Source: Thermoplasmata archaeon | GTDB taxonomy: Archaea; Thermoplasmatota; Thermoplasmata; Lutacidiplasmatales; UBA184 | DNA length: 44,691 nucleotides | NCBI GenBank assembly: GCA_022749845.1 | Contig: JAKIWX010000004.1 | Coordinates: 1 to 44,691, forward strand | Direction: 5' to 3' | Translations under genes and position numbers: made by a program | Shown: piece after piece, positions 33,299-42,723 of the stretch | How the letters are laid out: each line of letters starts with the position of its first letter | Position numbering within the stretch: the first letter of the stretch is position 1 | The notes under the pieces: model-generated | Told to the model about the DNA's origin: nothing | The model's input: only the letters and a program-made list of their open reading frames with translations | Databases searched by the model: none

Positions 33299-33415
33299 GC
33301 GGACCGTCCCGACCTGTGTACTAGGGGAGGCGACGGACACCATCGCGTTGGAGTACCGGCGGAACGATCCGATTCGACGCAACCGCGGGACGCCCGAGGG
33401 CAGACGGAGGTCGGC

Positions 33416-34294
33416 CTACCGAGGAGATTCCCCGAACGGCTGGGGGTAGCTACCGGGCCAGAAGGAAGCAAGAAAGCCATGGAACGCGAATCGAATGCTC
33501 TGCCTGCGCGAGGTGCCTCCCAGGAGATTCATCATGACCAAGTAGCTCGCAACCAGAAGCGCCTTTGCTGTCCCGTAGCGCCGGAAAACGCGAATCCCGT
33601 TCCGACATACGAAGTAGAGTCGTGGCGGGTCCAGGTAGTGGAATGTCTGGGCACCGCGCAGGGTCTCCCTTCCCTCCTGGTGGTCGATGAACGCGTGACG
33701 AAGGATGTAGATCGGAAAGCCTAGCCGCCGAGACCGATGACAGAAGTCGACATCGACGTAGTAGAGAAACAGCTCCTCGTCGAACGGGACCCGCTCGAGT
33801 AGTCTTCGGCTGACGATGCTGCCGCTGGTGATGACGCTCTTGGCCAGCGCGGGACCTCGCGAATGGTTGTACGGCCGAGTCCGGTTGAACCGATGCTCGA
33901 GATAGTTGAACGCGATGATACCCGCCTCGGCGACGCGCGGGATCTGCTCGAGCTCTCCGGCCAGAGTCGAGAAGGCCCCCTCGGAGAACATGGTGTCCTG
34001 ATCGAGGGTCAGTATCCATCGAGTGGAGGTGTTGCGGAGGCAGGCGGCAACTCCCTCGTTAAGCGCCCGGCCGATCCCGAAATTCGCACGTAGGGCGAGC
34101 AGCAGATGTGCCGGTGCTTCTTGGGGTTGGGACTCGATGATTTTCCTAATATAGTCGACGTTCGCACTCCCGTTGTCGACCACGACGTGAAGATCTACCT
34201 TGCCCCGGAGCTGTTCGAGCTGGGTTCTGAGTCTCCCGTCATCGAGGCTAGGATTGAAAGTTACGGTGACGGCGCACAGGCCCTCGAGGTGCAT
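33416..34294 (-). CDS. Family 2 glycosyltransferase (rhamnosyltransferase-like)
   Basis: About 292 residues, GT-A fold. AVTVTFNPSLDDGRL opens the nucleotide-sugar domain. VVVDNGSANV, the acceptor-loop NFGIGRALNEG and the metal motif LTLDQDTMF follow, then the FDEELFLYYVDVDFCHR block that is typical of WbbL/RfbF-type rhamnosyltransferases. Near the C-terminus, a TAKALLVASYLVMMNLLGG stretch is hydrophobic and could touch the membrane. The sugar donor is not proven. ATG 34294 precedes the family sequence closely; ATG 34351 is in frame and possible. Confidence 0.88.
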   Translation of the reverse strand: MHLEGLCAVTVTFNPSLDDGRLRTQLEQLRGKVDLHVVVDNGSANVDYIRKIIESQPQEAPAHLLLALRANFGIGRALNEGVAACLRNTSTRWILTLDQDTMFSEGAFSTLAGELEQIPRVAEAGIIAFNYLEHRFNRTRPYNHSRGPALAKSVITSGSIVSRRLLERVPFDEELFLYYVDVDFCHRSRRLGFPIYILRHAFIDHQEGRETLRGAQTFHYLDPPRLYFVCRNGIRVFRRYGTAKALLVASYLVMMNLLGGTSRRQSIRFAFHGFLASFWPGSYPQPFGESPR

Positions 34295-34551
34295 GGGGGA
34301 GAGCAAAGAAGATGAGGGGTTTGAGGTCGACGCAGGCCCGTGGGTACCCATTCGACCCGAGCCCGTTTGAATGATAGCGAGCCCCCGGCGTATCCCTCCA
34401 ATGAACCGGTGGACTGGGAGAGGCGCCCCAGGTTCATTGTCCCGTCAACCCGCGTCCTGGTACCGATCCGGCGCGGGCCCATTGCGCCGCGCCTACCTCG
34501 CGGTACGATGCTTGTGGGACAGCCCCCCCAGACTACCGGGGAGATAGTTCC

Positions 34552-35679
34552 GTGAAGGTCATCGCGTTCTATTTACCGCAGTTCCACGAGATCCCCGAGA
34601 ACGACCGGTGGTGGGGACAAGGCTTCACCGAGTGGACCAATACGCGGCGGTCCAAGCCCCTCTTTCCCGGGCACTATCAACCCCGCGAGCCTCTGGGAGA
34701 CAACTACTACTCGCTGCTGGACCCGAACACCCAGGAGTGGCAGGCGCGGCTCGCGGCCGAGTACGGGGTGGATGCGTTCTGCTACTACCATTACTGGTTC
34801 AACGGCGAGCGGCTCCTGGAGCGTCCGTTCGAGACCATGCTCGAATCTGGCAGGCCCGACTTTCCCTTCTGCCTGAGCTGGGCAAATGAACCTTGGTCTC
34901 GGGCTTGGAACGGTCGACGGCGCGACATCATCGCGCCTCAGTCGTACGGTGGAGAAGCGGAGTGGGACCGTCATTTCGAGTACCTCGCTCGAGCGTTCCG
35001 CGACCCACGGTATGTCCGTGTAGAGGGGAAACCCCTGTTCATCATCTATCGGCCCTCCCATTTCCGACAATGCGCGGAGATGGTCGAACATTGGCGCAGG
35101 TTGGCGTCGAAGGACGGGTTCGAGGGCCTCTACCTCCTTCATGTCCTGAACACCTTTGAGCGCCGGGTCGTGAACGGCTTCGACGGCGTCATCGAGCTCG
35201 AACCGACGTACACCATCTCGCACGGCATGCCGATCGGCTGGAAGGTGCGACGCTACGCCCGTGCGATTGCCCGGGTCCTAACCCAGCGATCACCGCGGCT
35301 CGAGCGCCGGTTCCTGGACCGTGTGGATTACGATCAGGTGTGGCAGCGGATTCTCGCGCGGGATCCGACCCGGAACCGGGTACGGACCTACCTCGGAGCC
35401 TTTCCGGATTGGGACAACTCGCCCCGGCGCCAAGATCGGGGGACCGTCTTCGAGAATTCTAGTCCTTCCAGCTTCCAGAACTATGTGCGGTCCCAGCTGA
35501 AGCGAAGCGACAACGGCCGGGAGGATGACCTCCTCTTCGTCAACGCGTGGAACGAATGGGCCGAGGGCGCCTATCTCGAACCCGACAAGAAGCACGCTTA
35601 CGGCTACCTCGAAGCTCTACGTCTCGCGAGGGGCGCACCACCGGCCGTTTCAGCACAGAGTTCTACTCCTCCCGGATGA
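34552..35679 (+). CDS. WbsX-family glycan enzyme
   Basis: A 375-residue protein of the glycosyltransferase WbsX / GH99-like family found in O-antigen and capsule clusters. Its marks are the opening KVIAFYLPQFHEIPENDRWWG, GFTEWTNTRRSKPLFPGHYQP, DAFCYYHYWFNGERLLERP, SWANEPWSRAWNG and, near the end, NAWNEWAEGAYLEPD. The GTG start is fixed by the conserved first residues, with GGGGAG upstream. The stop codon overlaps the start of the next gene, so both are made together. Exact activity (transferase or hydrolase) is unsettled for the family. Confidence 0.9.
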   Translation: MKVIAFYLPQFHEIPENDRWWGQGFTEWTNTRRSKPLFPGHYQPREPLGDNYYSLLDPNTQEWQARLAAEYGVDAFCYYHYWFNGERLLERPFETMLESGRPDFPFCLSWANEPWSRAWNGRRRDIIAPQSYGGEAEWDRHFEYLARAFRDPRYVRVEGKPLFIIYRPSHFRQCAEMVEHWRRLASKDGFEGLYLLHVLNTFERRVVNGFDGVIELEPTYTISHGMPIGWKVRRYARAIARVLTQRSPRLERRFLDRVDYDQVWQRILARDPTRNRVRTYLGAFPDWDNSPRRQDRGTVFENSSPSSFQNYVRSQLKRSDNGREDDLLFVNAWNEWAEGAYLEPDKKHAYGYLEALRLARGAPPAVSAQSSTPPG

Positions 35680-38369
35680 TGTCGGGAGGAACCGTTCCGG
35701 CAGCGCCTCCCGGAAACCCTCCGGGACAGCCCCCCGAAGTCACCCAACGATTCCTTCGCTGGTCCGAGATCGCCTTTGCCCTCGAGAATCTCCCCTTCCT
35801 GTTCCTCTTCTACGACGCCTTCAACCTCAACGACTCGCTCTACTCCACAAGCCTGCTCTACTTCGGCCTCACGCCGTACGACCCGAACCACGGGGCCACG
35901 ATCCTCGTCGGCTACCCCCTTCTGCCGTACAACCTCGGCATGCTGGGCGCTTACTCTGCCTCAGCGTACAGTCTGCTCGCGACCGCTGTCTTCCTGAAGC
36001 TTCTCGCGCTCGCAGCCACCTACCTCGCAGCCCGCCTCTTGCTCCGGATCGCGCTGCGGGAACGCTGCACGAATTGGCGAGCGATCTATCTCACCTTCCT
36101 GCTGAACCCGTTCCTCCTTCTGGTCAACGTCATCTGGATCGAGACGGACATCTTCGTCATCCTTGCCCTGCTGGTCGCGTTCTACTTCTACCACTACGGA
36201 TGGCATCGTTCCGGCGATCTTCTCGCCCTGGCGTGTGGACTCACCGCGCTCCTGTGGGCGGGGTTCAGCTACTTCGCTCCGCTCCTCCTAGTACCGACCC
36301 TCGTCGTCTACGGCTCGACGCTCAAGCGGCGGCTCTCCTCATTCGCGCTGGTGGCTGCGATGGGCGCACTGTTCGCCGTTCCATTTCTCGTGTTCCAGTT
36401 CAGCTCCTTCACGATCCTGGGGGTCACCGGCAAAGGAGCCACCAACCCATATTCGCTCCTCCAGCTGGTGGTCCCTCTCGGAGCTACGATTCCGGCGATC
36501 GTCTCGCGTGGAACCCTCGTCCTCGTTGGGATTGCCTCGGTGGCGTTGCCCTTCGTCCTTCAGCGACGGGGCATCCACGCGTCGGTCTGTCTCCTGACCG
36601 TCTTCGCCTTCGCCTTGCTGGCGACTCCCTCCGCGGTCCAAGGGGACAACTTTGTCATCCTCACCGGGCTCATTCCGCTAGCGTTGATTTTCACTCCCGG
36701 AGTGAGGATCTCGGTGGCGAGGATCTTCGCACTGGAGCTCTTCCTGCTCCCGCTCATGTGGATCGTCCAAATGTTCAACGGGCCCGGCCAGGTCACCGGG
36801 GTCTACTACTGGGCCTTCTTCGTCCTGCATCAGAACGTCGACCTCTTCCAGCCGCTCGGCGGGACCGTCGTCTGGCGGCTTTCCATCGTCCTCGTGGGCG
36901 TTCTCCTCACCGGCACGGTGGGCTATCTGCTGCGAAGCCAGGTGATCTCGAATCGGGCCGCGACCCCGGCCCCGGTCCCTGCGAGCTCGGCCGACGTGGG
37001 GCGGAGGCTCCGCTCCCCGCTCGAGTCCCTTGCCGTCTCAAGGCGGAGGGCGCTCGGAGTGTGCCTCATCGCGATACTGATCGCCGCCCCCGTGGTGGGT
37101 TGGGCCAGCACTCGTTCGGGATTCTCGTTCGACTCCGAGGGGGGCTTTCCCTCGCAGCTCTTCTTCACCCACGACTACGACGCGCCCTCCGACTATCTGC
37201 AACCCGCCGCGAACACCTTTTCGCTGGATCCCGGGACCGGCAGCCTGGTGATTGGCTCTTCCTCGCCGAGCCTGGGATTCATCCGCACGTTCCAGGGCCA
37301 ACAGTTCGACCTCCGGATGACGGTACGCCTGCTCGATCCGAGCACCCTGAGCATTGGATCGCCCGTGACGGTCGTCAACGCCTCTGGCTTGGAGGCAGGA
37401 TTCTCCAACGAACGGGACCTGCCCGCGAGCCTGAGCCCGCTCGTCCCGGTGGCGAGCACGGGGTTCACCTCCGTGGTGAACCCGAACCCGCTCCTCACCA
37501 ACGTGACCACGGCGTACCAAACCAACGGAAGCGGCGTGTCCGTGTACACGCTCGTTCCGTCCGCAATGCCCGGCACCACCCTCGCGTTCGCCGGAGAATT
37601 GAGTCGCGACGCGAGTTCGCAGACCGTACTATGGACCGTCTCGAACCACGGCATCGTCGTGTTGGAGGCGTACTTGGTCGGTCAGGCGTTCTACCTGGGC
37701 GCGTTCACGCAGGGGAAATGGACCTTCGCCTCGAGGAACCTCGGTTTCAGTTTCGGGAGTTGGTTCTACTCGGGCTTCTCCGTCGACCCGGTCGGCAGCA
37801 GCCTGCACGCGTGGATCAACGGCGTGACGCTTGGCCTCACGGGGGTGTGGAACGCGACGGACGACACGACGCTCAATTATGGCAAGTTCTCCCCGAGCGC
37901 TGCGAACGATGGAAAGTTCGCCTTCATCGGAAACCTCACGGCACTCTACGCGCAGCCCACGGCCGACCTGAAGTACGCCACCACCGCCTTCATGGACCCG
38001 GCCCCGCTAGCGCCGCTCGCGACCCTCCTCCTAGGTTCCGTCGCCCAGATCAACTACTCGGGATCTCCCTTCTCCTCTGTCCTGAGCGTGGACGGTGTAG
38101 CGAGCCGCTCGACCGCTCCGGACCCGGAGATTCAGTTCGGCAAGATCACGGATAGTGGGGCTGCGTTGCAGTTCCAGTTCGAACGCGTCGATATCTCCTC
38201 AGCCCCTCCCGTCGGCGGGACCTTCTGGTTCCTCCTAGAGTTCGCCGTCTCCTTTCCCGCAGTCCCCTTTGTCCTGTTCGCGACACGCCCCTCGGCGCGT
38301 CCGACAGAGCTCGGCACCGGCCCGAGCGCGGTCGAGGACCACGGGGCCAACCCACCCGCGGTTCAGTAG
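35676..38369 (+). CDS. GT-C-like membrane protein fused to a large extracellular lectin-like domain
   Basis: A 897-residue protein. After a Pro/Gly-rich start, residues about 25-440 contain around ten membrane helices with GT-C-like loops; the NVIWIETDIF and FSYFAPLLL segments resemble mannosyltransferase-type enzymes. A basic stretch (about 440-470) and one more helix near 465-485 lead to an outside region of about 350 residues. This is rich in Ser/Thr and N-x-S/T sites, with jelly-roll-like repeats (TLAFAGELSRDASSQTVLW, KWTFASRNLGFSFGSWFY, DGKFAFIGNLTALY). A final helix (WFLLEFAVSFPAVPFVLFA) anchors the end. ATG 35676 overlaps the WbsX gene stop. Confidence 0.75.
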   Translation: MMSGGTVPAAPPGNPPGQPPEVTQRFLRWSEIAFALENLPFLFLFYDAFNLNDSLYSTSLLYFGLTPYDPNHGATILVGYPLLPYNLGMLGAYSASAYSLLATAVFLKLLALAATYLAARLLLRIALRERCTNWRAIYLTFLLNPFLLLVNVIWIETDIFVILALLVAFYFYHYGWHRSGDLLALACGLTALLWAGFSYFAPLLLVPTLVVYGSTLKRRLSSFALVAAMGALFAVPFLVFQFSSFTILGVTGKGATNPYSLLQLVVPLGATIPAIVSRGTLVLVGIASVALPFVLQRRGIHASVCLLTVFAFALLATPSAVQGDNFVILTGLIPLALIFTPGVRISVARIFALELFLLPLMWIVQMFNGPGQVTGVYYWAFFVLHQNVDLFQPLGGTVVWRLSIVLVGVLLTGTVGYLLRSQVISNRAATPAPVPASSADVGRRLRSPLESLAVSRRRALGVCLIAILIAAPVVGWASTRSGFSFDSEGGFPSQLFFTHDYDAPSDYLQPAANTFSLDPGTGSLVIGSSSPSLGFIRTFQGQQFDLRMTVRLLDPSTLSIGSPVTVVNASGLEAGFSNERDLPASLSPLVPVASTGFTSVVNPNPLLTNVTTAYQTNGSGVSVYTLVPSAMPGTTLAFAGELSRDASSQTVLWTVSNHGIVVLEAYLVGQAFYLGAFTQGKWTFASRNLGFSFGSWFYSGFSVDPVGSSLHAWINGVTLGLTGVWNATDDTTLNYGKFSPSAANDGKFAFIGNLTALYAQPTADLKYATTAFMDPAPLAPLATLLLGSVAQINYSGSPFSSVLSVDGVASRSTAPDPEIQFGKITDSGAALQFQFERVDISSAPPVGGTFWFLLEFAVSFPAVPFVLFATRPSARPTELGTGPSAVEDHGANPPAVQ

Positions 38370-38595
38370 AAGGTCGCGCCGCCTCGCGGGAAGGCGGTGG
38401 AGAAACTAGGGAACGGGTGGCGGGCCGCACCAGGGGGAAGCCGTCGTGGGTCAGGTCGCGAATCCCAAGGGGTAGTCAACCGAATCTTGGTGCGGAAAGG
38501 AGCTCCCTAGGCCTCCTAACTTTGTCGCGGGCACGGAGGAACTTGCAGCCGCTTGTCTCTGGTGCGGCAGGAGCCGCCCGGGCGAGGGGTTGGCG

Positions 38596-39732
38596 TTACG
38601 AGGGCGGCCGAAGGGACTCCCGGCTGCGTCGTCGTCCTCGAGGTACGGCGAATCCGACGGCGTAGGCGACGTCCGCCATCCAGCCGATTCCCCCCATCGT
38701 CGCTAGCTCCCGGCCCCGGAGTCGGTACGATTTCCTCTCCCGAATGCCTCGGAGGGTCAGCTGAGCCCATCTCGCTACAGGGGGAACTCCGATGACGAGT
38801 AGGGCGAAGGGGGCCCGAGTCCAGAGGTAGAGCCCAACTCCAACCAAGGCCAAGAAGATCCAGAGCACCCCGCTCATTCTATTCACGAACCGGGGATCCA
38901 CAGAAGCTCCCGGGGCGCGGCGCAGCGCACCGAACCGAGTGGTCGCCAGGACCTGCCGCATCTGTCTCCCGTACGAGGCGTCCTTCCGAAGATGGGTTCG
39001 CAGTCCGCCGGACGCGCCCAACATGATGGTGAATCGGAGCTCCGGGTCGCGCACGACCCGGTACTGCGTTTGTCTTAGTCGCCAAGCCAACACCTGGTCC
39101 TCTCCACCCTCCTCGAGCCGAGTATCGAATCCGCCCAGCTGAAGAAGCGCGCTCCGGCGAAACATGTCGCACTTGTTCTCGGAGAAGAGCGTGTAGCGAC
39201 CCCTACCCTGTTCGGCCGCCGTGGTGTCCATGGCGTGGTGCCGGAGCACCCAGAACTCGCGCTCGAGGGGGTCCATCCGCTCTACGTTGTGGATTGGCGA
39301 GCCGACCGCCGAGATCACCACCGGGTTGTCGAAATGACGGGCCGCACGGGCGAGCCAGTCGCTGCCCACGAGGGAGCAGTCCTGGTGCAGGACGAGCACA
39401 AGTTCCCCCTCCGCAGTTCGCACGCCTTCGTTGAGCGTCGAGGCTAGCCCCGCATTCTCACCGTGCGGGACGAGGCGAGCTCCCGGCGTCGACTTCGCGA
39501 TCTCCACGAGAAGAGCCGAGCTTCCGTCGGTGCTGCCATCGTCGATGAGCAGGATCTCGCCGGGAGGTGGGAGTTGGGAGGCCACAGAGGCGACGGCGCG
39601 CCGGATGGAATGCTCTCCGTTGTAGACGGGTAGGAGGACCGAGACGCTTGGCGGGGCAGCTGCGGCGGCCCGTTCGGGGTGGGCGACAGAGGAGGAAACC
39701 GAGGCCGCTGGCGAGGAGGTGGGTGGGCTCAT
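38596..39732 (-). CDS. Family 2 glycosyltransferase with C-terminal membrane helices
   Basis: A 378-residue enzyme. After an Ala/Ser-rich start, VSVLLPVYNGEHSIRRAVASV opens the GT-A domain, followed by LLIDDGSTDGSS and NAGLASTLNEG. At the place of the DxD metal motif it reads LVLHQDCSLVG, so one Asp is replaced. FSENKCDMFRRSALLQLGGF and the EGGEDQVLAWRL motif follow. Two hydrophobic stretches near residues 290-330 probably anchor it to the membrane. It is likely a sugar transferase for a lipid-linked glycan. Confidence 0.87.
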   Translation of the reverse strand: MSPPTSSPAASVSSSVAHPERAAAAAPPSVSVLLPVYNGEHSIRRAVASVASQLPPPGEILLIDDGSTDGSSALLVEIAKSTPGARLVPHGENAGLASTLNEGVRTAEGELVLVLHQDCSLVGSDWLARAARHFDNPVVISAVGSPIHNVERMDPLEREFWVLRHHAMDTTAAEQGRGRYTLFSENKCDMFRRSALLQLGGFDTRLEEGGEDQVLAWRLRQTQYRVVRDPELRFTIMLGASGGLRTHLRKDASYGRQMRQVLATTRFGALRRAPGASVDPRFVNRMSGVLWIFLALVGVGLYLWTRAPFALLVIGVPPVARWAQLTLRGIRERKSYRLRGRELATMGGIGWMADVAYAVGFAVPRGRRRSRESLRPPS

Positions 39733-39855
39733 GGTTCGACGACCATCCTCCCTGGCTCAGGCGGGCCAACTGCCGCACGGACGTGGTCGGTATGGCGGAG
39801 AACCGCGCCCTTGCTGACGGCGAGGTTTGGCACGGTGGGGTTCAAGTCGGCGCGG

Positions 39856-40881
39856 TCATTCCTGGCGCTGGGAGCGCAGGGTGTCGGGCCGGCCGAGCCG
39901 GCCGAACTCCCGTTCGGGAGAGGGGAGCGCGTACTCTGGAGCTTGGAACAGACCCCGATTCCTGGACGGGATGCGGGCCTTGAGCCGAAGCAGCCCCGCC
40001 CCGTGGAGAAGTACGTCGGCCAGGAGCCGACCAAAGCTCGTGCGGGTCGCTTTCCTCTCCACCCATTCGACGGGAACCTCCTTGATGCCGAATCCGTCGG
40101 CGTGGGCGAGCACGAGGATCTCGGTGTCCCAGAACCAGGAGTCCTCCGTCGTCTGGTCGAGGAGTTGGCGAACCGCTCGCGCGTTGAAGGCCTTGAGTCC
40201 GCATTGATGGTCCCGGATCGACTCCGAGAACGCGACGCGGACGAGCCAGTTGTAGGCTCGAGAGACGAGGAAACGCAGCGGGGGGCGGTGCACGCGGCTG
40301 CCGTCCATGTATCGGGAACCCGTGACAACATCCCAACCGTTCGCCACCTCCCGGACGACCGTCGCGAGGGGCTCCGAGCCACTCGCGAGGTCGGCGTCCG
40401 TGAAGCAGTAGATGTCGGCCTCTTGGCGGGACCATAGCTCGCGTAACGCCTTGCCCCGGCCCAGAGCGTGCGGCCACTCCTGTACAATGATCTCCGGAAA
40501 GAGCGAAGGCAGCTCCTCCAACAGTGCCTTGGTTCCGTCAGTGGACCCGTCTTCGGCGATCGCGAGCTGATAGCTGAATCCGGAGGAGTCGAACGCTGCC
40601 TTCAGCGCCCGGATTGTCGGGACAAGTCGGGCGGCCTCGTTCCGGACAGGGATGGTGACGAGAACCCGCGGAGCGCTGGCCCGGGGCATCCCTCTGGCTC
40701 TGTGGGGTTCCTCGGAAACAGACTCCGCGGCCCCCGTATCCATGCCGGTCCAGTGCCCTAGGGAGGTCGGCGTGTCGGAAACCAGAGAACCCGCCGACAC
40801 TGCCTGAACTCCGCTCCGGAACCGAGCGGCTGACGAGCCCGGAAAAGACACTGGCCACGCCCGTGTCGTTCCGTCCGCCAT
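39856..40881 (-). CDS. Dolichol-phosphate-sugar synthase-like family 2 glycosyltransferase
   Basis: A 341-residue enzyme of the DPM1/ALG5 group, which charges a lipid carrier with mannose or glucose. Features: VTIPVRNEAARLVPTIRALK, AIAEDGSTDGT, GRGKALRELW, CFTDADLASG with the metal-binding D-x-D, and GSRYMDGS...R.PPLR. The RDHQCGLKAF block and the FWDTEILVLAHADGFGIKEVPVEW block are also group hallmarks. No membrane helices are added. ATG 40881 is supported by TCATATGAG about 40 bases upstream; ATG 40743 and 40689 also precede the fold. Confidence 0.9.
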   Translation of the reverse strand: MADGTTRAWPVSFPGSSAARFRSGVQAVSAGSLVSDTPTSLGHWTGMDTGAAESVSEEPHRARGMPRASAPRVLVTIPVRNEAARLVPTIRALKAAFDSSGFSYQLAIAEDGSTDGTKALLEELPSLFPEIIVQEWPHALGRGKALRELWSRQEADIYCFTDADLASGSEPLATVVREVANGWDVVTGSRYMDGSRVHRPPLRFLVSRAYNWLVRVAFSESIRDHQCGLKAFNARAVRQLLDQTTEDSWFWDTEILVLAHADGFGIKEVPVEWVERKATRTSFGRLLADVLLHGAGLLRLKARIPSRNRGLFQAPEYALPSPEREFGRLGRPDTLRSQRQE

Positions 40882-41232
40882 TGAACCCGGCTACGCAACA
40901 ATGGACTTGACACCCCTCATATGACTTGTGGTTCACACGACTGAGGGTGGAGCGTTCGAAGACCCTCCATCTCCGCCGTCACCGGGGACCCCCTCGTGGA
41001 TGCACCGAGACTCGGCGAGCTGGGGCAGATTCGATCCGTTGCGCCTCGCTGGGCAAGGGGATCACCTCCACGGTGTCTCAGTTGCGCCGCGGCGCGACTG
41101 CTCCGGAAGGCTTTTCCACCGGTTCTCGCCTCGGCGCTCAGTGACTCACGCTCCTCGAGTCCGCTCCGATCGGACGCGCGGCGGTCCCCGGAGAGAGCTT
41201 CAAATCCTAGCCATCTCCGGCGGCCCTCCCTG

Positions 41233-42723
41233 ATGGCCACTGGGAGCACTCCGACCGACCCTGCGCCGCCGCTCCGCAGCGAGGGTAGGCGGCGACGGCT
41301 GCTCCGGGCGATGCGCGAGGGGGTCCAGCTTTCCCTGCTGCTTGGTCCCCTCGAACGACTGGCACGAACCTCGCACCGCCGCTGGCTCCTGGTCGTACTC
41401 CTCACCGGAACGGGGCTACGCCTACTTCTCGCACCGCTCACGAGCCAATACGACCCCGCGATCTTCGGCGAGAGCTCGGCCACGATGGCGATGGGTGGGG
41501 GACCGTACACCTATCTCATCGTCTATCCGACCGATTGGGTCCTCGTCCTGAATCTGATCGGGAGGACCGCCGCCCTCTTCCTACCCGCGAACGCACTCGT
41601 GGCGGCCCCCGCCGCCGTCCTCACGCTCGGATTGACGCTCGGCGGGCTCGAGCCCACCTCCTATCCGGTACCTCTCGTCGCGCTGCTCGAGAAGGGCATC
41701 GTACTCCTCTTTGACGTCGCGATGGCGGGGCTCCTCTACAGCATCGTCCAGGAGTGGAGCGGGGACCGCCTCAAAGCGCGCCTCGTGTTCGCCGCTTGGT
41801 TCCTCAACCCGTTTGTCGTCATCGAGAGCGGAATACACGGCGCCTTCGACGTGATCCCGACGTTTTTCGTGGTCGCCGCGTTCTATCTCTGGTACCACGA
41901 CCGCCCACTTTCTGCCGGGGCGGCGTTCGGGCTCGGGGTGATGGTGAAGGTCTACCCGCTGCTTCTCCTACCTTTGTTCGTCGCGGCGCTCCTCGCGCGC
42001 CGCGACCTAGCCCCGGTGCGGCGGGCGATGAGCGCGTTGTGGTTCGGGCTCGGCACGGCGGGGATCGTCGCCCTCTCGCTCTGGCCACCCGGGATACTCC
42101 AACAGTACCTGCAGATCGTGGGGACCGGCCCCTCGGTGGGCGAGTCGCACGGGGGCTTCGGCCCTTGGTCCCTGTCCGCGTTTCCCGGGCTCGGGGGATG
42201 GAGACGCTGGCTGTTCCTAAACACGGCCCCCGTCGCGCTCATCTCGGCCGCGATCGCCTTCGGCCTCGTGACTCTCTTCGCGATCTACTATGCACGGCGG
42301 GCAGGGGCCGGGAACTGGCACGCGCCCCTCACATACGCAGCGGTCGGCTCCGTTTTCGCGATCCTTCTCAGCTTCTCGGTCACCCAGCCCCAATACCTGC
42401 TCTGGATCCTGCCGTGGCTCCTCCTCGCGGCGGTCGTGGAACGGAGGTTTCGCACGGTCGCGGCTGCCCTCACGCTCGGCGGCTCCACGTTCTACGTCGT
42501 GGGTTTGGCGGGGCCGCTCTACCTAGCGCAGCCCACGGCGATTTTCACCCATTGGATCTCCTTCTCCCTCATCGACGCCGCTGTGCTGGGCTCTCCGATC
42601 TACGCGCCGTGGGTCGAGCTCGTCACCACGGTGAGCGTCTTCCTGCTCCTCACCTACGCGGCGCTCCAAGCCCTGCGACGACTGCGCAGGCCGACCGCTG
42701 GAGGTGTCCGCGTTGCGGCTTGA
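41233..42723 (+). CDS. GT-C-type polytopic glycosyltransferase
   Basis: About 496 residues with ten or more membrane helices. The first loop holds SQYDPAIFGESSATMAMGGGPYTYL, similar to the acidic first outside loop of PIG-M/GT87-like mannosyltransferases. Later AAWFLNPFVVIESGIHGAFDVIP and GVMVKVYPLLLLPLFVAALL are typical of the group. It would add a sugar from a dolichol carrier on the outer face. ATG 41233 is chosen for TTCAAATC about 30 bases upstream; the frame is open before it but gives shadow sequence. The next gene overlaps its end by 20 bases. Confidence 0.85.
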   Translation: MATGSTPTDPAPPLRSEGRRRRLLRAMREGVQLSLLLGPLERLARTSHRRWLLVVLLTGTGLRLLLAPLTSQYDPAIFGESSATMAMGGGPYTYLIVYPTDWVLVLNLIGRTAALFLPANALVAAPAAVLTLGLTLGGLEPTSYPVPLVALLEKGIVLLFDVAMAGLLYSIVQEWSGDRLKARLVFAAWFLNPFVVIESGIHGAFDVIPTFFVVAAFYLWYHDRPLSAGAAFGLGVMVKVYPLLLLPLFVAALLARRDLAPVRRAMSALWFGLGTAGIVALSLWPPGILQQYLQIVGTGPSVGESHGGFGPWSLSAFPGLGGWRRWLFLNTAPVALISAAIAFGLVTLFAIYYARRAGAGNWHAPLTYAAVGSVFAILLSFSVTQPQYLLWILPWLLLAAVVERRFRTVAAALTLGGSTFYVVGLAGPLYLAQPTAIFTHWISFSLIDAAVLGSPIYAPWVELVTTVSVFLLLTYAALQALRRLRRPTAGGVRVAA

